Shown: piece after piece, positions 1 through 12,564 of the stretch
How positions within the stretch are numbered: the stretch's first letter is position 1
How the letters are laid out: each line of letters begins with the position of its first letter
NCBI GenBank assembly: GCA_021464245.1
Contig: JADCRB010000046.1
Span: 3,111,214 to 3,175,213 of the forward strand
Direction: 5' to 3'
DNA from: Carallia brachiata
Taxonomy: Eukaryota; Streptophyta; Magnoliopsida; Malpighiales; Rhizophoraceae
DNA length: 64,000 bases
Notes under the pieces: generated by a model
What the model saw: the letters and a program-made list of their open reading frames with translations, nothing else
Told to the model about the DNA's origin: nothing
Database searches by the model: none
Position numbers and translations under genes: made by a program

Positions 1-408
1 TGATTTAAATAAACGCAACACGACCAGCTGATGTTAACTTGGATGACACATGTCTATGTCTCGTGTTGCCTAATCAGAAATCTTAATTTTGAGTTTTAAA
101 AATATAATCGTATTAAATATTTATTATGAGACTTTTATTATTTTTTTAAATTCTACTTGAATCAATTTAAAATTAATCAGTCGAATAAATTAGATACTAA
201 GTGATTTTAAACAGTAAGACGGATGGAAGAAGAAGGGCAAAATGGGGAACAGAATTGTAAGCTGGAACGGGCAGAAAGTTTGTTCTACCACTCTTCCAAA
301 CACCGTTGTTTTCTTATCTAAAAATTAATGAAGAAAATTATATTAAAGTAATTATCGTATTATTATTGCTATCGTAATAATCCTCTAATAAAGAGGCGGT
401 GTGTGAGT
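1..408. other. Upstream region of the xylose isomerase gene
   Basis: AT-rich sequence with no supportable coding region. It ends at a TATA box and presumably contains the promoter of the gene that follows. I see no repeat or RNA gene in it. Confidence 0.5.
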
Positions 409-416
409 ATAAAAGA
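409..416 (+). promoter_or_regulatory. TATA box of the xylose isomerase gene
   Basis: TATAAAAG lies in a GC-richer context about 740 bases before the start codon. It is followed by a pyrimidine-rich leader, and a leader intron accounts for most of the distance to the ATG. Transcription would be expected to start near 440. Confidence 0.55.
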
Positions 417-626
417 AACACTGTTTCTGTTGTTTTCTCCTGCAAAGCAATTGTAGTGTTTTATTCAGAAAAACTTCTTGATCTGTAGGTCTCTCGTTCT
501 CACCTCACGCTGATCGATTTTTTTTTTTTTTCCTTTGATCTTCGTGTTCTTTATTTTCTCTTTTGTCTTTATTTTCTTCTCTGTTCTTCTTCATTATCCT
601 CAAAAAAAAAAAAAAAAAAAACCCTG

Positions 627-1132
627 GTAAAAATTTCTCTTTGGCGAACCCGTGGATTTTGAAACGTTATTTTTGGATAGCTTCTTTTTGATGTTTCCAG
701 TGCCAATGTGTTTTGATTTTATAATATGGATGGTGGATGTTTGTGTGACGGTCGGGAGCGATGTCTCCGATGATGTTTGTTTGATTACTGTTTTAGTTCA
801 ATTTCATGACTTCTTAGTTGTTTGTTTGTTTGTCGGATTTTAAGGTTTCTTTTTTTTTTTTCTCCTTTTCCTTGGATAGGATAAGCCAATAAGTTATCTT
901 GCTTTATTTCAATTTCTTCCCTTTTGGATAGGAGAAGAATCTTTTATTTAAACAAAGAAGGAAAAAACCACAATATGATTGAGTAGTTTGTATGCGGTGC
1001 GGGTGAAAGGATATCTTCTTTATAATGTTGTATGGGTACTTTTTTTTTTTTCGGGCGGTATAATTCCTATTCATGTGTCTTAATTGCTTGATCTTGTTTT
1101 CCTTTTTGATTCCGTGGTTTGGTGTAATGCAG
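627..1132 (+). other. Probable leader (5' UTR) intron of the xylose isomerase gene
   Basis: A donor CTG|GTAAAAA at 627 and an acceptor TAATGCAG at 1132 bracket T-rich DNA with no usable coding frame. The start codon lies 17 bases after the acceptor. Long leader introns of this kind often support strong constitutive expression in plants; that role is inference. Confidence 0.6.
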
Positions 1133-1148
1133 AGTTGGTTTGAAGAAG

Positions 1149-4100
1149 ATGAGGAGAATGAAGAGTTTGATACTACTGCTTATTCTTGTTTTGTTCAATT
1201 TAATCGCTTGTTCCGTGGTAAGAATAAAGATTTATCATTTTCATTTTGACGAAGATTTAGCATAAGGTTGTTAAATCTGATGGCCATGTATGAATATGTG
1301 TGCATTTTGTTTTTGCATTTAAACATGTATCTTATTATGTAAGATTATGCATTACTTTCAATGTTAGAATCGTTCGTTTTTTTTTTTTTTTGAACAACAT
1401 GTTAGAATCATTCTGATTGCACTTTTATTTACTTTCTAATGTCCAACTATGGTTTTATAGCTAACTTTCAGTTTTATTCGTTAACTTGCAGATTGCTGCT
1501 AATCCACCAACGTGCCCTGCTGATCTTGGAAGCAAATGCAGTGATTCAGGAGAATGGGAAGGGGAATTCTTTCCTGGAATTCCCAAAATTAAGTATGAGG
1601 TAAAGACATTTATACGTCATGTGTGTAGACTCTAGACCTTTTTTAATCTTGCTGTTATATATATTTTTTTAATTTCTAAAAGTTTCTGCTGGAATTCTTT
1701 TATCTTAATTGATTCTATCCTTGCTTTCCATCTCTTATCCACTCTGGATCCTGAAATCTGAAATGTTGGTAAGATTATTGGCATTGTACTTGAATCTCAT
1801 ATATGTATCTATACGTGCTCATTTTCAGGGGCCTTCAAGCAGAAATACACTTGCATTTAAATGGTATAATGCGGAAGAAGAGATTCTTGGAAGAAAATGA
1901 AGGTGGGAATCTTAAAATTGTTATCTGTGACAGGTAGTTGATAACGACTCACATTAATTTGTGGCTATAGGAGTGGATGAGATTTAGTGTTGCATTTTGG
2001 CATACATTCCGTGGGACTGGAGGTGACCCGTTTGGTGCAGCTACTAAGTTTTGGCCTTGGGAGGATGGTACCAATTCATTGGCTATGGCAAAAAGAAGAA
2101 GTAAGATCATTAATATTACATATAGTCCTGTAATTCTATTGTCTGGGCTGCAAAACGACAGTGTGGCACTGATATATGTTTTCCTTTTGATTGATAACAA
2201 TGCAGTGAGAGCCAATTTTGAGTTTATAGACAAGCTTGGAGTTGATAGGTGGTGTTTCCATGACAGGGACATAGCACCTGAAGGGGAGACTTTGGAGGTG
2301 TGTCAATTTTTAAGCGTCCATAAGTCATGCCAACCCATGTACTTTGCTGCTGCAATCATAAATGTGCTACCTTTACTAATATATGCAGTCTTTGTTTTAT
2401 TTATGACAGGAAAGTAATGCAAACTTGGATGAAGTTGTGGCCCTTGCTAAAGAGCTTCAGGTACCCTACCTTCCCAAAAATTGAATGAACACTTAGTGAA
2501 CCAGAGTAAAGGTCTAGCCTTTGCCTCCATGCATTTTTACTTTGTCTTACTCATTTGTGATTAACTGGGTTTATGCATTCTGCACTTTCTTAACATTATA
2601 TATCCAGTCTATTTATCTCATCGGCTACTAGGCAAGTCCATTACATTACATTGATACCGATTTCCTTAGTTGTCTTCTATCACGCTTGTGAATGGAGTCC
2701 CTTTTGTAGGAAAGGGGATGGTGCATATACTATATTAGTAAACGACCTTCCCTTGTCTAGAACATGGTCAAGTTCCAGACCAAAACAGTAAGCATGTTTG
2801 CAGGTGGCTGACCATGATATTTTTGCTGATTATAGCAGCTCAAGATTACCCTGTGTGATTTTTCCACAACTAATGTGAACAAGTGAGATTTTGAATTGCT
2901 AAGTACTTGTGAGGCTGGTTGTATTCTGTCCGAAAAGAAAAAGAAAAAGAAAGACCAAATGGCCAGTTAAACTTACAGAATGCATTTCTTATCTTTGCAT
3001 TTAGGTGCAAAATATTCCTTAAAGTTTTCTCAAAGAAATCATTAGTTCCGGGTTAAGTGTTATGCATAACCCCCTTGCAGATATTGTTTGTATGTTCAAC
3101 TCCAAATGTAGTTCGGACTTACTTACTATCACCTACTATGCAATCCTGTAATTGGGAAACCAAAGCACTCGATACTTCTTATTCTTATCTCAAACCTACT
3201 CCTGTTGCTTTTGTTGGTATGCAGGGAACCAAGATCCGTCCTCTGTGGGGTACAGCTCAGTTGTTTGTCCATCCTCGTTACATGCATGGTGCTGCTACCA
3301 GGTAATGCATACTTGATTTATAATTTCTGCTGTCCATAAAGTCAGATAATGTTAATATGTGCTGAACATTATGTTCCTTGTCTCTCAGTCCCGAAGTTCA
3401 CGTATACGCATATGCTGCAGCCCAAGTTAAGAAAGCAATGGAGGTTTGTGCCAGCGTTATAGTTATAAGAAAATGTATTGTTTTTCAGATGTAGACTGCA
3501 TTTTCAATAACTGATTTCTACTAATGTTGAGTGTACCAAAATTGACACTACTCAAACAGGTTACTCATTACTTGGGTGGAGAAAATTATGTCTTTTGGGG
3601 CGGTCGTGAAGGTTACCAGACTCTTTTGAATACAGATATGGAAAGAGAGCTTAATCATTTGGTATGGTCATTGAATGTCCCTCCCCCTTAACTTTTTTCT
3701 TGTCTTAGCTAAAATGGTTAAATACCATGAGTTCCTTGTTTTGGTCATTTTTAGTGCCGATTCCCTGTTGTGACAGATATGTTCTTCGTCATTTGGCAGG
3801 CAAGATTCTGTGAAGCTGCCGTTGCCTACAAGAAAAAGATTGGATTTAATGGTATCTTTGCCTTCATTTTGCAATATGTGAATTACTAGTTGAACTGAAT
3901 GGATTTGGACGTAGAAAATGAGCCATGTTAGGTATTGTTAAAGTATAAAATATAGAAGTCCCATATTGGAAAGAAAGGAAGAAGTATATCAATATATAAG
4001 TGTGGTTAGAAGACCCATAACTTAAGCCTTAAGGTTTTAGGTAATAAGTGGTGTCCAAAAAGCCCATTTAATATTACTTGCTTCTTCCTTGTTGTTATCC

Positions 4101-7100
4101 GTTTAAGTTGTTGGGCCTATACTTCTATAAATCTTTACATGGTATCAGAGCTCAAATGTTGTTACCCCTCATATTTAATAGTGAACTAGAGTCAGCTCAG
4201 TTGAGCTGGGTCCAACTCAGGTGAGTTGGACTTCCGTTGTTTGTTGTTGTTTGTTCACGCTTCCAGCTCAAGTGAGCTGGGCCCATCCCAGGTGAGTTGG
4301 GCTTTCGCGTGAGGGGGCGTGTTGGAGTATAAAATATAAAAGTCCCATATTGGAAAGGAAGGAAGGAGTAAAATAATATATAAGTGTGGTTAGAAGACCC
4401 ATAATCTAAGCCTTAAGGTTTTAGGTAATATGTGGTGTCCAAAAGCCCATTTGATATTGCTTGCTTCTTCCTTGTTGTTATCCGTTTAAGTTATTGGGCC
4501 TATACTTCTACAAATCTTTACATGGTATCAGAGCTCAAATGTTGTTACCCCTCATATTTAATAGTGAACTAGAGTCAGCTCAGGTGAGCTGGGTCCAACT
4601 CAGGTGAGTTGGACTTCCGTTGTTTGTTGTTGTTTGTTCACGCTTCCAGCCCAAGTGAGCTGGGCCCATCCAGGTGAGTTGGGCTTTCGCGTGAGGGGGC
4701 GTGTTAAAGTATAAAATATAGAAGTCCCATATTGGAAAGAAAGGAAGAAGTATATCAATATATAAGTGTGGTTAGAAGACCCATAACTTAAGCCTTAAGG
4801 TTTTAGGTAATAAGTGGTGTCCAAAAAGCCCATTTAATATTACTTGCTTCTTCCTTGTTGTTATCCGTTTAAGTTGTTGGGCCTATACTTCTATAAATCT
4901 TTACAGGTATGATACACTTTTTTTTGTTGGTTGGCCGTATGGAATGCCGGTAACATATTTGTTAATACTCTTCTTCTTTCTCCTTGAGATAATTTGTGGC
5001 CATATCTTCATACACTTTTCAGTTTGCAAAAATGCCGGAGTGAATTTAATTATTTGCTTTCTCTTTCTTAGGTACTTTGCTAATTGAGCCCAAGCCACAA
5101 GAACCTACCAAACACCAGTATGCTTCTAGTCTTTATAATTGATAGCATGCCTTCAGTGCCATTTGAGCTAAAATATGGGGTGATTTTCTCAGATACGACT
5201 GGGATGCAGCAACAGCAGCTAATTTCTTGCGAAAATATGGCCTTCTAGGTAATTAACAAACTTATATGCTTATCTTTCCTTACGCACGTATTATTTTAAA
5301 CCTTCTAGTACCAGTCTGCCTTAGTTGGATGTGTGTATGTGTGGGTTGGGGTATGTGTGTTTGAGAGAGAGAGGAGAGAGAGAGAGAGAACTTTGATATC
5401 CATCTCACATTGTGTTTTCTGTCTAGTAAGTCAGTCTGGTAATGCCTCGCCTAATTGTTCCTATTGCTTTTTGTAGGAGAATTTAAGCTCAACATTGAGT
5501 GCAACCATGCCACTCTTTCAGGTCACAGGTATGTATTTGTCTTGTTGCGAAGCTTTTCTGTTTCCCAGTTACATATAAACATGAATAGTATTAAATACTT
5601 GTGCCCCTTGCAGCTGTCATCATGAGCTCGAAACTGCAAGAATCAACGGTTTGCTGGGAAATATTGATGCCAACACCGGTGATCCTCAAGTTGGTAATGG
5701 ATGATTAAGATTTAGCCTTTGCATATTATATAAAAATATTCTATAAGCCTATTCGATCGTTACTATAGAATCTTTTGAAATTTATGTTTGTAGTTGGCTG
5801 TTTCCTTTTTTTACAGGATGGGACACTGACCAGTTCATGACAGATATTGCAGAGGCGACTATGGTGATGCTAAGTGTGATAAGAAATGTATGTAAAGCAT
5901 GTCTTATTTTAGGTTTGATTTTGGAAATTACAGGATTATCTGATATTGTTTTTGTTCTGGACAGGGAGGATTAACACCAGGAGGGTTCAATTTTGATGCA
6001 AAATTGTTAGTTCTTTTGTTTTTCTTGTCAATTTGTTGCATTTTTAGTTTCGTTATTGATATCCTAAATTTGCATGTATGTTTGTGTGCAACTGCCTGAT
6101 TAACACTTATTTGTGACTGTTTGGTGATCCTGTAGGCGAAGAGAGAGTACAGATGTTGAGGACCTATTTATTGCACATATTAGTGGAATGGATACCCTGG
6201 CTCGTGGGCTCCGTAATGCTGCCAAGCTGATTGAGGTGAGATTTTTTTTTTTTAGCCAACTTTCATTTTCGCAAACTTTAGCCAATGCTCTTTTTGGTTT
6301 TATCCTTAATGACACCAAATAATTTCTTGCAATGAAATTAAGGATGGCTCTTTGACTGAGCTTGTTCGCAAGCGGTACAAGAGTTTTGACAGAGAATTTG
6401 GGCAACTAGTAGAGGTAGCATGCTTCTCATTCTCATTTTCCTTTGGACATATTCTCGTATCTTTTTTTTTTTGGGTGGCTCATGCGAAATAATGCACCTG
6501 ACAGGCTGGTAAGGCTGATTTTGAAACTCTTGAGAAGAAAGCCATTGAATGGGGTGAACCCAAGGTTCCTTCTGGCAAGCAGGTAAATTGACGTCGGTAA
6601 CCTTATATATTTATATATCAGGTGCATCCTTGAATTAGTTACCTAAATGGTAGCAGAATATTGTAATCTTATATTGTAATCTTTTTGGATCTAGATCCAG
6701 CTTTACCTCAACTGCTTTAACAACCAATAATTTCATATAAATACCTAAAAGAGTTGCGGTCCATAAGATATCAATACCTAATTTAAGAAACATGACGTTA
6801 AGATACACTTTCAACTTCTATTGTTGGCCTTGACATTCATCTTACATGCTAGAACGTCTAATACATAGGTATTAGTCTTTTGTTTGACAGTGGCCATTAG
6901 AGGAATCAAACCTTTGGAATAAATTACCTGTATTCGTTTTAGATGCTCTTTTGCCCTTTTTCGGTGCTTTGAGGAAAATAGATGCTATTCCATCCACCTT
7001 AAGTACATAAGTTGAATTGTCAAGGAAAATAAGAATATTCTGAATATGATACGACTGAAATAAAATTGCAATTTATGTGCAGTCATGCTCTTTGTCGTAG

Positions 7101-7337
7101 TTGTATATCGGTGTAGCAGTCAGTCACTCTTGTTTTTCTTGAGCCATCACTCTTTGGAGACCAGATTCTTCCTAGTATTCTAAAGGCTTAGGAGGTTAAA
7201 TATCACGTCTAATGTTTGGTTTGTTGCAATGCAAGATTCACCATGTTTCAGTTACCCGAAAATTTTTTCCTCTCTAATAGAAAATTTATTCGATGTTGCA
7301 GGAACTTGCGGAGATGCTGTTTCAGTCTGCACTATAG
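1149..7337 (+). CDS. XYLA: Xylose isomerase, 20 coding exons, with a 1-base frameshift in exon 3
   Basis: Xylose isomerase interconverts D-xylose and D-xylulose with two divalent metal ions. Coding exons: 1149-1217, 1492-1599, 1829-1902, 1971-2100, 2206-2297, 2410-2460, 3225-3301, 3389-3443, 3560-3661, 3800-3851, 5072-5117, 5193-5248, 5477-5528, 5614-5693, 5817-5887, 5965-6005, 6136-6235, 6343-6414, 6505-6582, 7302-7337. All have GT..AG borders and matching phases. The protein would be about 480 residues, the usual plant length. Residues 5-20 are strongly hydrophobic, so a secretory signal or membrane anchor is likely. Family motifs seen include [12 protein letters not shown] (active-site His), [15 protein letters not shown] (metal and catalytic Lys region), [12 protein letters not shown] and [10 protein letters not shown]. 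Exon 3 is one base short: the frame runs EEEILGRK then stop, whereas the family has lysines then MK before the next exon (EWMRF). This is either a real null allele or a base-calling error near 1888-1900. Every other exon is intact. Confidence 0.93.
1376..1398 (-). mobile_element. Micro-retroinsertion (T-run) in xylose isomerase intron 1
   Basis: A short insert made of a T-run plus GAACAAC is flanked by ATGTTAGAATCGTTC (1361-1375) and ATGTTAGAATCATTC (1399-1413), a 15-bp direct repeat with one mismatch. On the minus strand it reads as a few bases followed by poly(A). Confidence 0.7.
3936..4905 (+). mobile_element. TRIM-type miniature LTR retrotransposon with three LTRs
   Basis: Three LTRs lie at 3936-4139, 4320-4522 and 4702-4905. 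Each starts TGTT and ends TTTACA. The first two are followed directly by TGGTATCAGAGC (4140-4151, 4523-4534), the primer binding site complementary to initiator tRNA-Met. Two spacers of about 180 bases end in a G-rich polypurine-like tract (GTGAGGGGGCG) just before the next LTR. The whole unit is flanked by GGTAT at 3931-3935 and 4906-4910. It carries no coding capacity, so it must be mobilised in trans. It lies in intron 10 of the xylose isomerase gene in the sense direction. Confidence 0.93.
5362..5390. repeat. GA-rich microsatellite in xylose isomerase intron 12
   Basis: An imperfect (GA)n tract is visible directly. Confidence 0.9.
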
Positions 7338-8300
7338 GTGGCCAGTATGGTCTTCATTTTCATAGGTTGCCTTTTAAATCTTTGGTAGAAGTAGTGCAAA
7401 GTAGATATTACAAATAATGGATACAATAAAAAGAAGATTATTCTCTAGTCGTGGCTCTGCCCTAAGGATTGCACGAAGAAAGGTTTAAAAATGGAGTATA
7501 AAGTACTTCTAAGCTGTTTCCAACGACAAAAACTTTGCTGTGCTCAGTCAAGTTTTTCGCCATATGGTTTCGGTTGAGATATGAACATAGTGGGCTGTCC
7601 CGTAATTTTCGCCCAACTGGTTGCGGTATTGTTTTCCCTTACGGGAACTTCTTGGTTTCGTTTTTTTTTTTTTTTCTTTTAGTCTTAGTAAAAATAGTTT
7701 ACTATCACGAGAAAAAAGATTAGTGAGAGGAAATCGAGAATCCGTACCCCAGATTTTTTAATTGGAAGTTCTAAACTGTTAATTATCTCATTTAACGTAA
7801 GTTCTCTGTCTCTTTGTCTTGTAAGTCTTATTAAACACCTTTCGGTCTCTTTTACAACAAATAGACAAAGTCCTTTTTTTTTTTTTTTGTCTTTAAGTAA
7901 GGACAAATATATATATATATATAGGTTCTAGGAGTTCTATTAGACATTTAAAGAAAGAAAAATAAAATTAGATGAGGTTTGAATTTTTACGTACTGATTA
8001 AGAGGTACTCTCTTCAAATGGATACATTATTTGGGTATAGGGAAACGAAGCAAACTATGCCCAACAGGCTACAAGTTGACCAAATACACCGAAAAGGAAA
8101 TAGAGCCCAGCTTGAAGAACCTGGACCGAGAATTGCTGGGCCAGAATTTCATCGCCATCAAAACAAAAAATTGGGAGCCCAGCAGATCGTATGGCTGCCG
8201 TCCATTACCATCGGATTTACGTGGCAAAATTAAAGAAAAGCAGGATTCTGCCCGGCAGCACCGGATTGAGAATCCCTCACCTTCCGCACGCTTTCTTCCC
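7338..8300. other. Intergenic region between xylose isomerase and the ARL1 gene
   Basis: It begins with the presumed 3' UTR of the xylose isomerase gene (AATAAAAAG-like signal near 7427). It then contains T-runs and a short (AT)n tract at about 7908-7922. No gene is supported, and short open frames near 8031-8423 have no recognisable motif. Confidence 0.5.
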
Positions 8301-8535
8301 TCCTCTACTTCTCTGGAGTATGCCTCTGTTTGGTTCCTAAGGTCAGGACCAATAAACAAAGACGCCAAATCAAACTCTCTCTCTTTCTCTCTCTTGAAGC
8401 TCCATTTCTTTTCTGTTATTTAACTTTCGTCCCCTTCTATTTATCAAATTCCCATATCGACCCCAGAAACTACTACATCTTTGCCAGCCAGGACCCTCTC
8501 CTTTTTCGCTTCAGCCACGTCCCTCCCTCACAGCG

Positions 8536-8570
8536 GTACAGTAATCCTAATAACTTTATTTTAATATATA

Positions 8571-8601
<31 letters not shown>

Positions 8602-8678
8602 TTGCACGCTTTCTATTGATTAATTAAATTTTTAATTATCTTGTTTAATTTTATTTTTTTTGGTTTTAATTTTTGCAG
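8536..8678 (+). other. Probable leader intron of the ARL1 gene, containing a (TG)n tract
   Basis: A donor CAGCG|GTACAG and an acceptor TTTTTGCAG bracket 143 bases that include a (TG)n microsatellite at about 8574-8599. The start codon lies 114 bases downstream. Confidence 0.6.
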
Positions 8679-8792
8679 AGAGGAAAAGGGCTGGCTGGCT
8701 GTGGTTTGCAGATCTGATCCAAATTTCTGTGATCTGTTTGTTGTATTAATGCGCTGAGGGAATCTTTTCCGTTATTTTTGGTTGAAGCAAAG

Positions 8793-11700
8793 ATGGGTAT
8801 ATTGTTTACGAGAATGTTCTCTTCGCTTTTCGGTAACAAGGAGGCTAGGATCCTCGTCCTCGGACTCGACAATGCCGGAAAAACCACGATTCTCTGTACT
8901 TTGTTCTGGTTTTTTTTCTTTTGTCTTTTTTGTTTTTTTTTTTTTTTGGGTTTTAAAGAGAAACCCTATTCTTGTTTTCTCTTTCTGAATAATGGGTTTT
9001 TGTTGAATTTTGATGGGGTTGGTGTTTTTTTTTTTTCACTTTGGGTTTTTTTACAGATCGACTTCAGATGGGCGAAGTTGTATCCACTATTCCAAGTTGG
9101 TATTCCTTCTGTGAACATGGAACATTGCGTTTTTGTCTTTTTGTTGTTTGTCTGAGAATTCAACTGCTTTTGCATCGGTTGCATCGAGGATTTATGCTTC
9201 AGTATCTTGGTTGAATGATTTGCCACAGAACTTCATCTGCATTTTACGAGCTCAGTTTATGGTATGTTTTGAGAATCCTAATTGACTCATTTTTTCTGGT
9301 GCAGCGATCGGATTTAATGTTGAAACGGTGCAGTACAACAACATTAAATTCCAAGTTTGGGATCTCGGTATGCCTACCCGTTTCATTTGATCTCTATCCC
9401 CTTTTTTATCACATAACAGTTGGTACGATGATATTTTTATGTTGTATATTTGCAAGCTTCTGACTGCTTGGATGAATTTAGACTACTAGTTTAAACCTTT
9501 TTTGTATGAAAATTCTTCTGTGAGATCAATGGGTGGGTGTGTCCATACGTATTTGGTGTTTGCATTTCTGGGTTTAGGATGTCGGGTGGGTCTATGAAAC
9601 TTGTTTCCCACATAGCTGGGGAACCACTTCAATCAAAGAATAAAGATGTAAAAGCAGCATCACCTTGAGGAAACTTATGGTGGGAAGGGCAGTGGAAAAA
9701 ATGTGATATTGGGGCTCGGCTTCCATTCTTAGATGCTAATAAAGTTGCAAAATGTTCGTATGTTGACTTAATTAGTGGCAAGTAAAGAGTAGAATGCGTA
9801 TGTAAGTGCACAACTGCACTTGTTTTGTGTTTTTGGGTTCACGATATGATTGGAGTTGTATGGGTTTGGACTGTGCTTATAAGAGAAACAAACTCTTTAC
9901 CAAACAGAAGTGCTTGGTTTCTGGTGAAAGTAGAGCTTGGTGTCTTAAAATGATATTGAATGCATACATTAAAACACACAGCCACAGGGCTGTTTTCAAT
10001 AGAAATCCAAAATGAAAGTCTTTTTATGCTTCCACAGCCTCAGGCTCTGAAAATTGTCTCAAACATATGAACTGCTTGGAAGAATTGCTGTCAGTTGCAA
10101 TTGTCTTGCAGAATCATGGCCATTTCTTGTCCTGATGTTATTTTATGTTCTTTCTTGGTACAGGTGGACAAACAAGTATCAGGTAACTTCTGTAATTTTT
10201 TCCCCCCCTTAGTAATGAGATATGTTATCAATTTTAGAAAGGATTTCTATATGAGCTTTTTCTTGATAATGAGCTATTTGGTTTTGTTGTGAATGATTCT
10301 TTGTAGTTAGACTTCAAGAGCTAACATGTTCTTAAATTTTTATTTTACTTCTTCTATAGTCGAACTACGGAAAATCGAAGATTGGTCTTAACATGTAAAT
10401 GAGAGTCATCAGTTGTCATCTGTTGAGGTGCTGTTTCACGATGAACATGTGTTTTCTCTTAGAAAGTTAATTTAAAATGAGAGAATTCCATGGTAGTTCT
10501 ACTTTTTTGAATGCTTATGAACCTAGTCATGACTTCTAATAGAAGAATTGCTTGCTTACTTGAGTAGGAAACAGTGCAAGCACTTCAATTTTGTTTTGTC
10601 CATATCATATAGAAGTTTGGTTAATGGATATTCTGTAAGTGATTGAGGAGTTGTGTCATTCTTTCTTTTAGTGGAGAGTCGTGTATTATTCTTGCTGAAA
10701 GGATTGAGTGGAATAGTGGTCTTTTTGCATCTATGAATCACAATATAGCTATTCTTCATCAATGGTGCAAACACATTTACCCTTTTCATTTTGTGGGACA
10801 GGCCATATTGGAGATGTTATTTTCCCAACACACAAGCCATAATTTATGTTGTTGATTCAAGTGACACTGATAGATTGGTGATAGCTAAAGAAGAGTTTCA
10901 TGCAATCTTGGAGGTATTTTTCTATGGTTTATGTTTGAAAATTAGCAGTTATCCAATCATAACTATGGTCTAAAACCATGACACACCTCCAATGTAAAAA
11001 GACTAATGTCTCATTGGCAGCAAATATAGTTTGGTGTAGCAAATGTTTTCTTCCCAGTACACATCTAAGGATGGGTGTGGGCACTAATGAGATATGGGTT
11101 TCTTTTGGGAATTTGATCCCTAGGCATGTCGAGTCTCTTCTATTATTCAGTTACTAGGACAAATTCCTGGGGACTGCAGCCAAAGTTGCTCCAAAGAAGT
11201 TTGAGCGCAAGTTAGGATTGTCTATAATTTTTTAAGCAACGAGGAAATGATTTTACAGCATGGTCTCATGTCTGTGTTGAATTTTGTGATCATGACCTTA
11301 GCTACCCTTTGCCAGGAATAAAATCTTTGTGCCTGCTTCCTTTTGAGTTGAATTTGGATGTGTGTGCTCTTAAGCATCTGCAGGCATGGGCCTTGCAGAT
11401 ACTTTTCTGCATAGGAGGAATCCCTTGTTGTCTCTAGAAATAGGAGCTGAGTTTCTTGCCCTTTCGCTTTGAACCCTGCATTTTGGCATTACAATTTAAG
11501 TCACGGATTTCTTTCTTTTTTTTTTAACAGGTCTAAGTTACGGATTTGTTCAGTATCTTATGATGCCAATTTATGTGTCTATTTTTACAGGAGGAAGAGC
11601 TAAGAGGTGCCGTTGTTCTCATCTTTGCAAACAAGCAGGTTTGTGCCTTTGAGTATATTTATTCTTTAAGATTCGCATGGCCGGGAGTGAGAACAAACTT

Positions 11701-12564
11701 TGTCATCTGATGAGTGCATTTTGAAGCTAGATGAGAAGGGTCATCATGTTCTTTTGGGGTTTCTTTGCATTTACTGGGCATTGTGACTCTTATTTTCATT
11801 TTTATTAATATAATCTGAATTTTTATTTCTTCTGTGTTCCCATTTTCTCGGTGGCTTGCACAGGATCTTCCTGGTGCACTTGATGATGCTGCCGTGACTG
11901 AGGCTCTAGAGTTGCACAAGATTAAGAATCGCCAGTGGGCAATTTTTAAAACTTCTGCCATTAAAGGAGAAGGTCTCTTCGAGGGCTTGGATTGGTAAGT
12001 TAAATAACAATTATGTTGTCATAATTTTATCATTGATTTAGAAGTTCCTTGGAAAATAATATGTTGCCGGGATATGCCATTACATACTTGTCAAGAACTC
12101 TAATTTTCTTTTCAATTTAGATATTCGACTAAGACTTGGAAGTGGCAACTTTCTTCACTTGGTCAAATAGTTCGATCAACAAGGGCTTTGAGAGTACCTT
12201 TACCGTTGTATATAAAATCAAGCATGCAGCTAACCGTTGACTTTGTGGATCGGTCTCTACACAAACATTGTGTAAGGTTGTCTGGTTGCAAGTTCCATGC
12301 CTACAGGAAATATCAGAGTAACATAAACATCAGAAAAATTAGCAACTTCCGCGAAATGACAAGAAGGAGGCTTCAATATTTTTTATGTTCTACATCTGGC
12401 AGGAATTATCAAATCACTCTATGAATTGACTTTGCATGGTTGCCGTGCATGAAGATAGAAGTCTTTTTCTGTTTGTTTCCTTTTTATCACGTTTGTTACT
12501 CTTTTAACCAATAACAACTTGTTAATGTAGGTTGAGTAATACGCTCAAGTCTGGAGGTGGGTAA
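8793..12564 (+). CDS. ARL1: ARF-like small GTPase, ARL1 type
   Basis: ARL1 is a small GTP-binding protein of the ARF family that acts at the trans-Golgi, where its GTP form recruits golgin tethers. Exons: 8793-8895, 9057-9095, 9305-9367, 10164-10182, 10802-10913, 11591-11638, 11864-11994, 12531-12564. They total 549 bases, giving 182 residues, the normal length, with every junction in phase. Visible motifs are Gly2 for myristoylation after the initiator Met, the P-loop GLDNAGKT (24-31), switch I with Thr48 in STIPTIGFN, WDLGGQ (66-71), NKQD (about 126-129) and a late TSAIKGEG guanine-contact loop. The C terminus [10 protein letters not shown] and the start [14 protein letters not shown] match plant ARL1 (named ARF3 in Arabidopsis) better than class I ARFs. 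The 19-base exon 4 is unusually small but conserved in phase. I see no defect. Confidence 0.96.
11511..11533 (-). mobile_element. Micro-retroinsertion (T-run) in ARL1 intron 5
   Basis: CTTTC(T)n AACAGGTC is flanked by TAAGTCACGGATTT (11497-11510) and TAAGTTACGGATTT (11534-11547), a 14-bp direct repeat with one mismatch. It reads as poly(A)-tailed on the minus strand. Confidence 0.65.

Noticed and set aside
1949..2272. 107-codon open frame on the minus strand
   Set aside because: It is antisense to xylose isomerase exons 4 and 5, which have clear family motifs and splice sites.
3936..4905. Cassandra-type TRIM (5S rRNA-bearing LTR)
   Set aside because: The LTRs contain no 5S A-box/C-box sequence; only the initiator-Met primer site and the TRIM size are shared.
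8031..8423. 130-codon open frame before ARL1
   Set aside because: No recognisable domain; the 3' part overlaps the likely ARL1 leader, and the sequence is Ser/Phe-rich low complexity.
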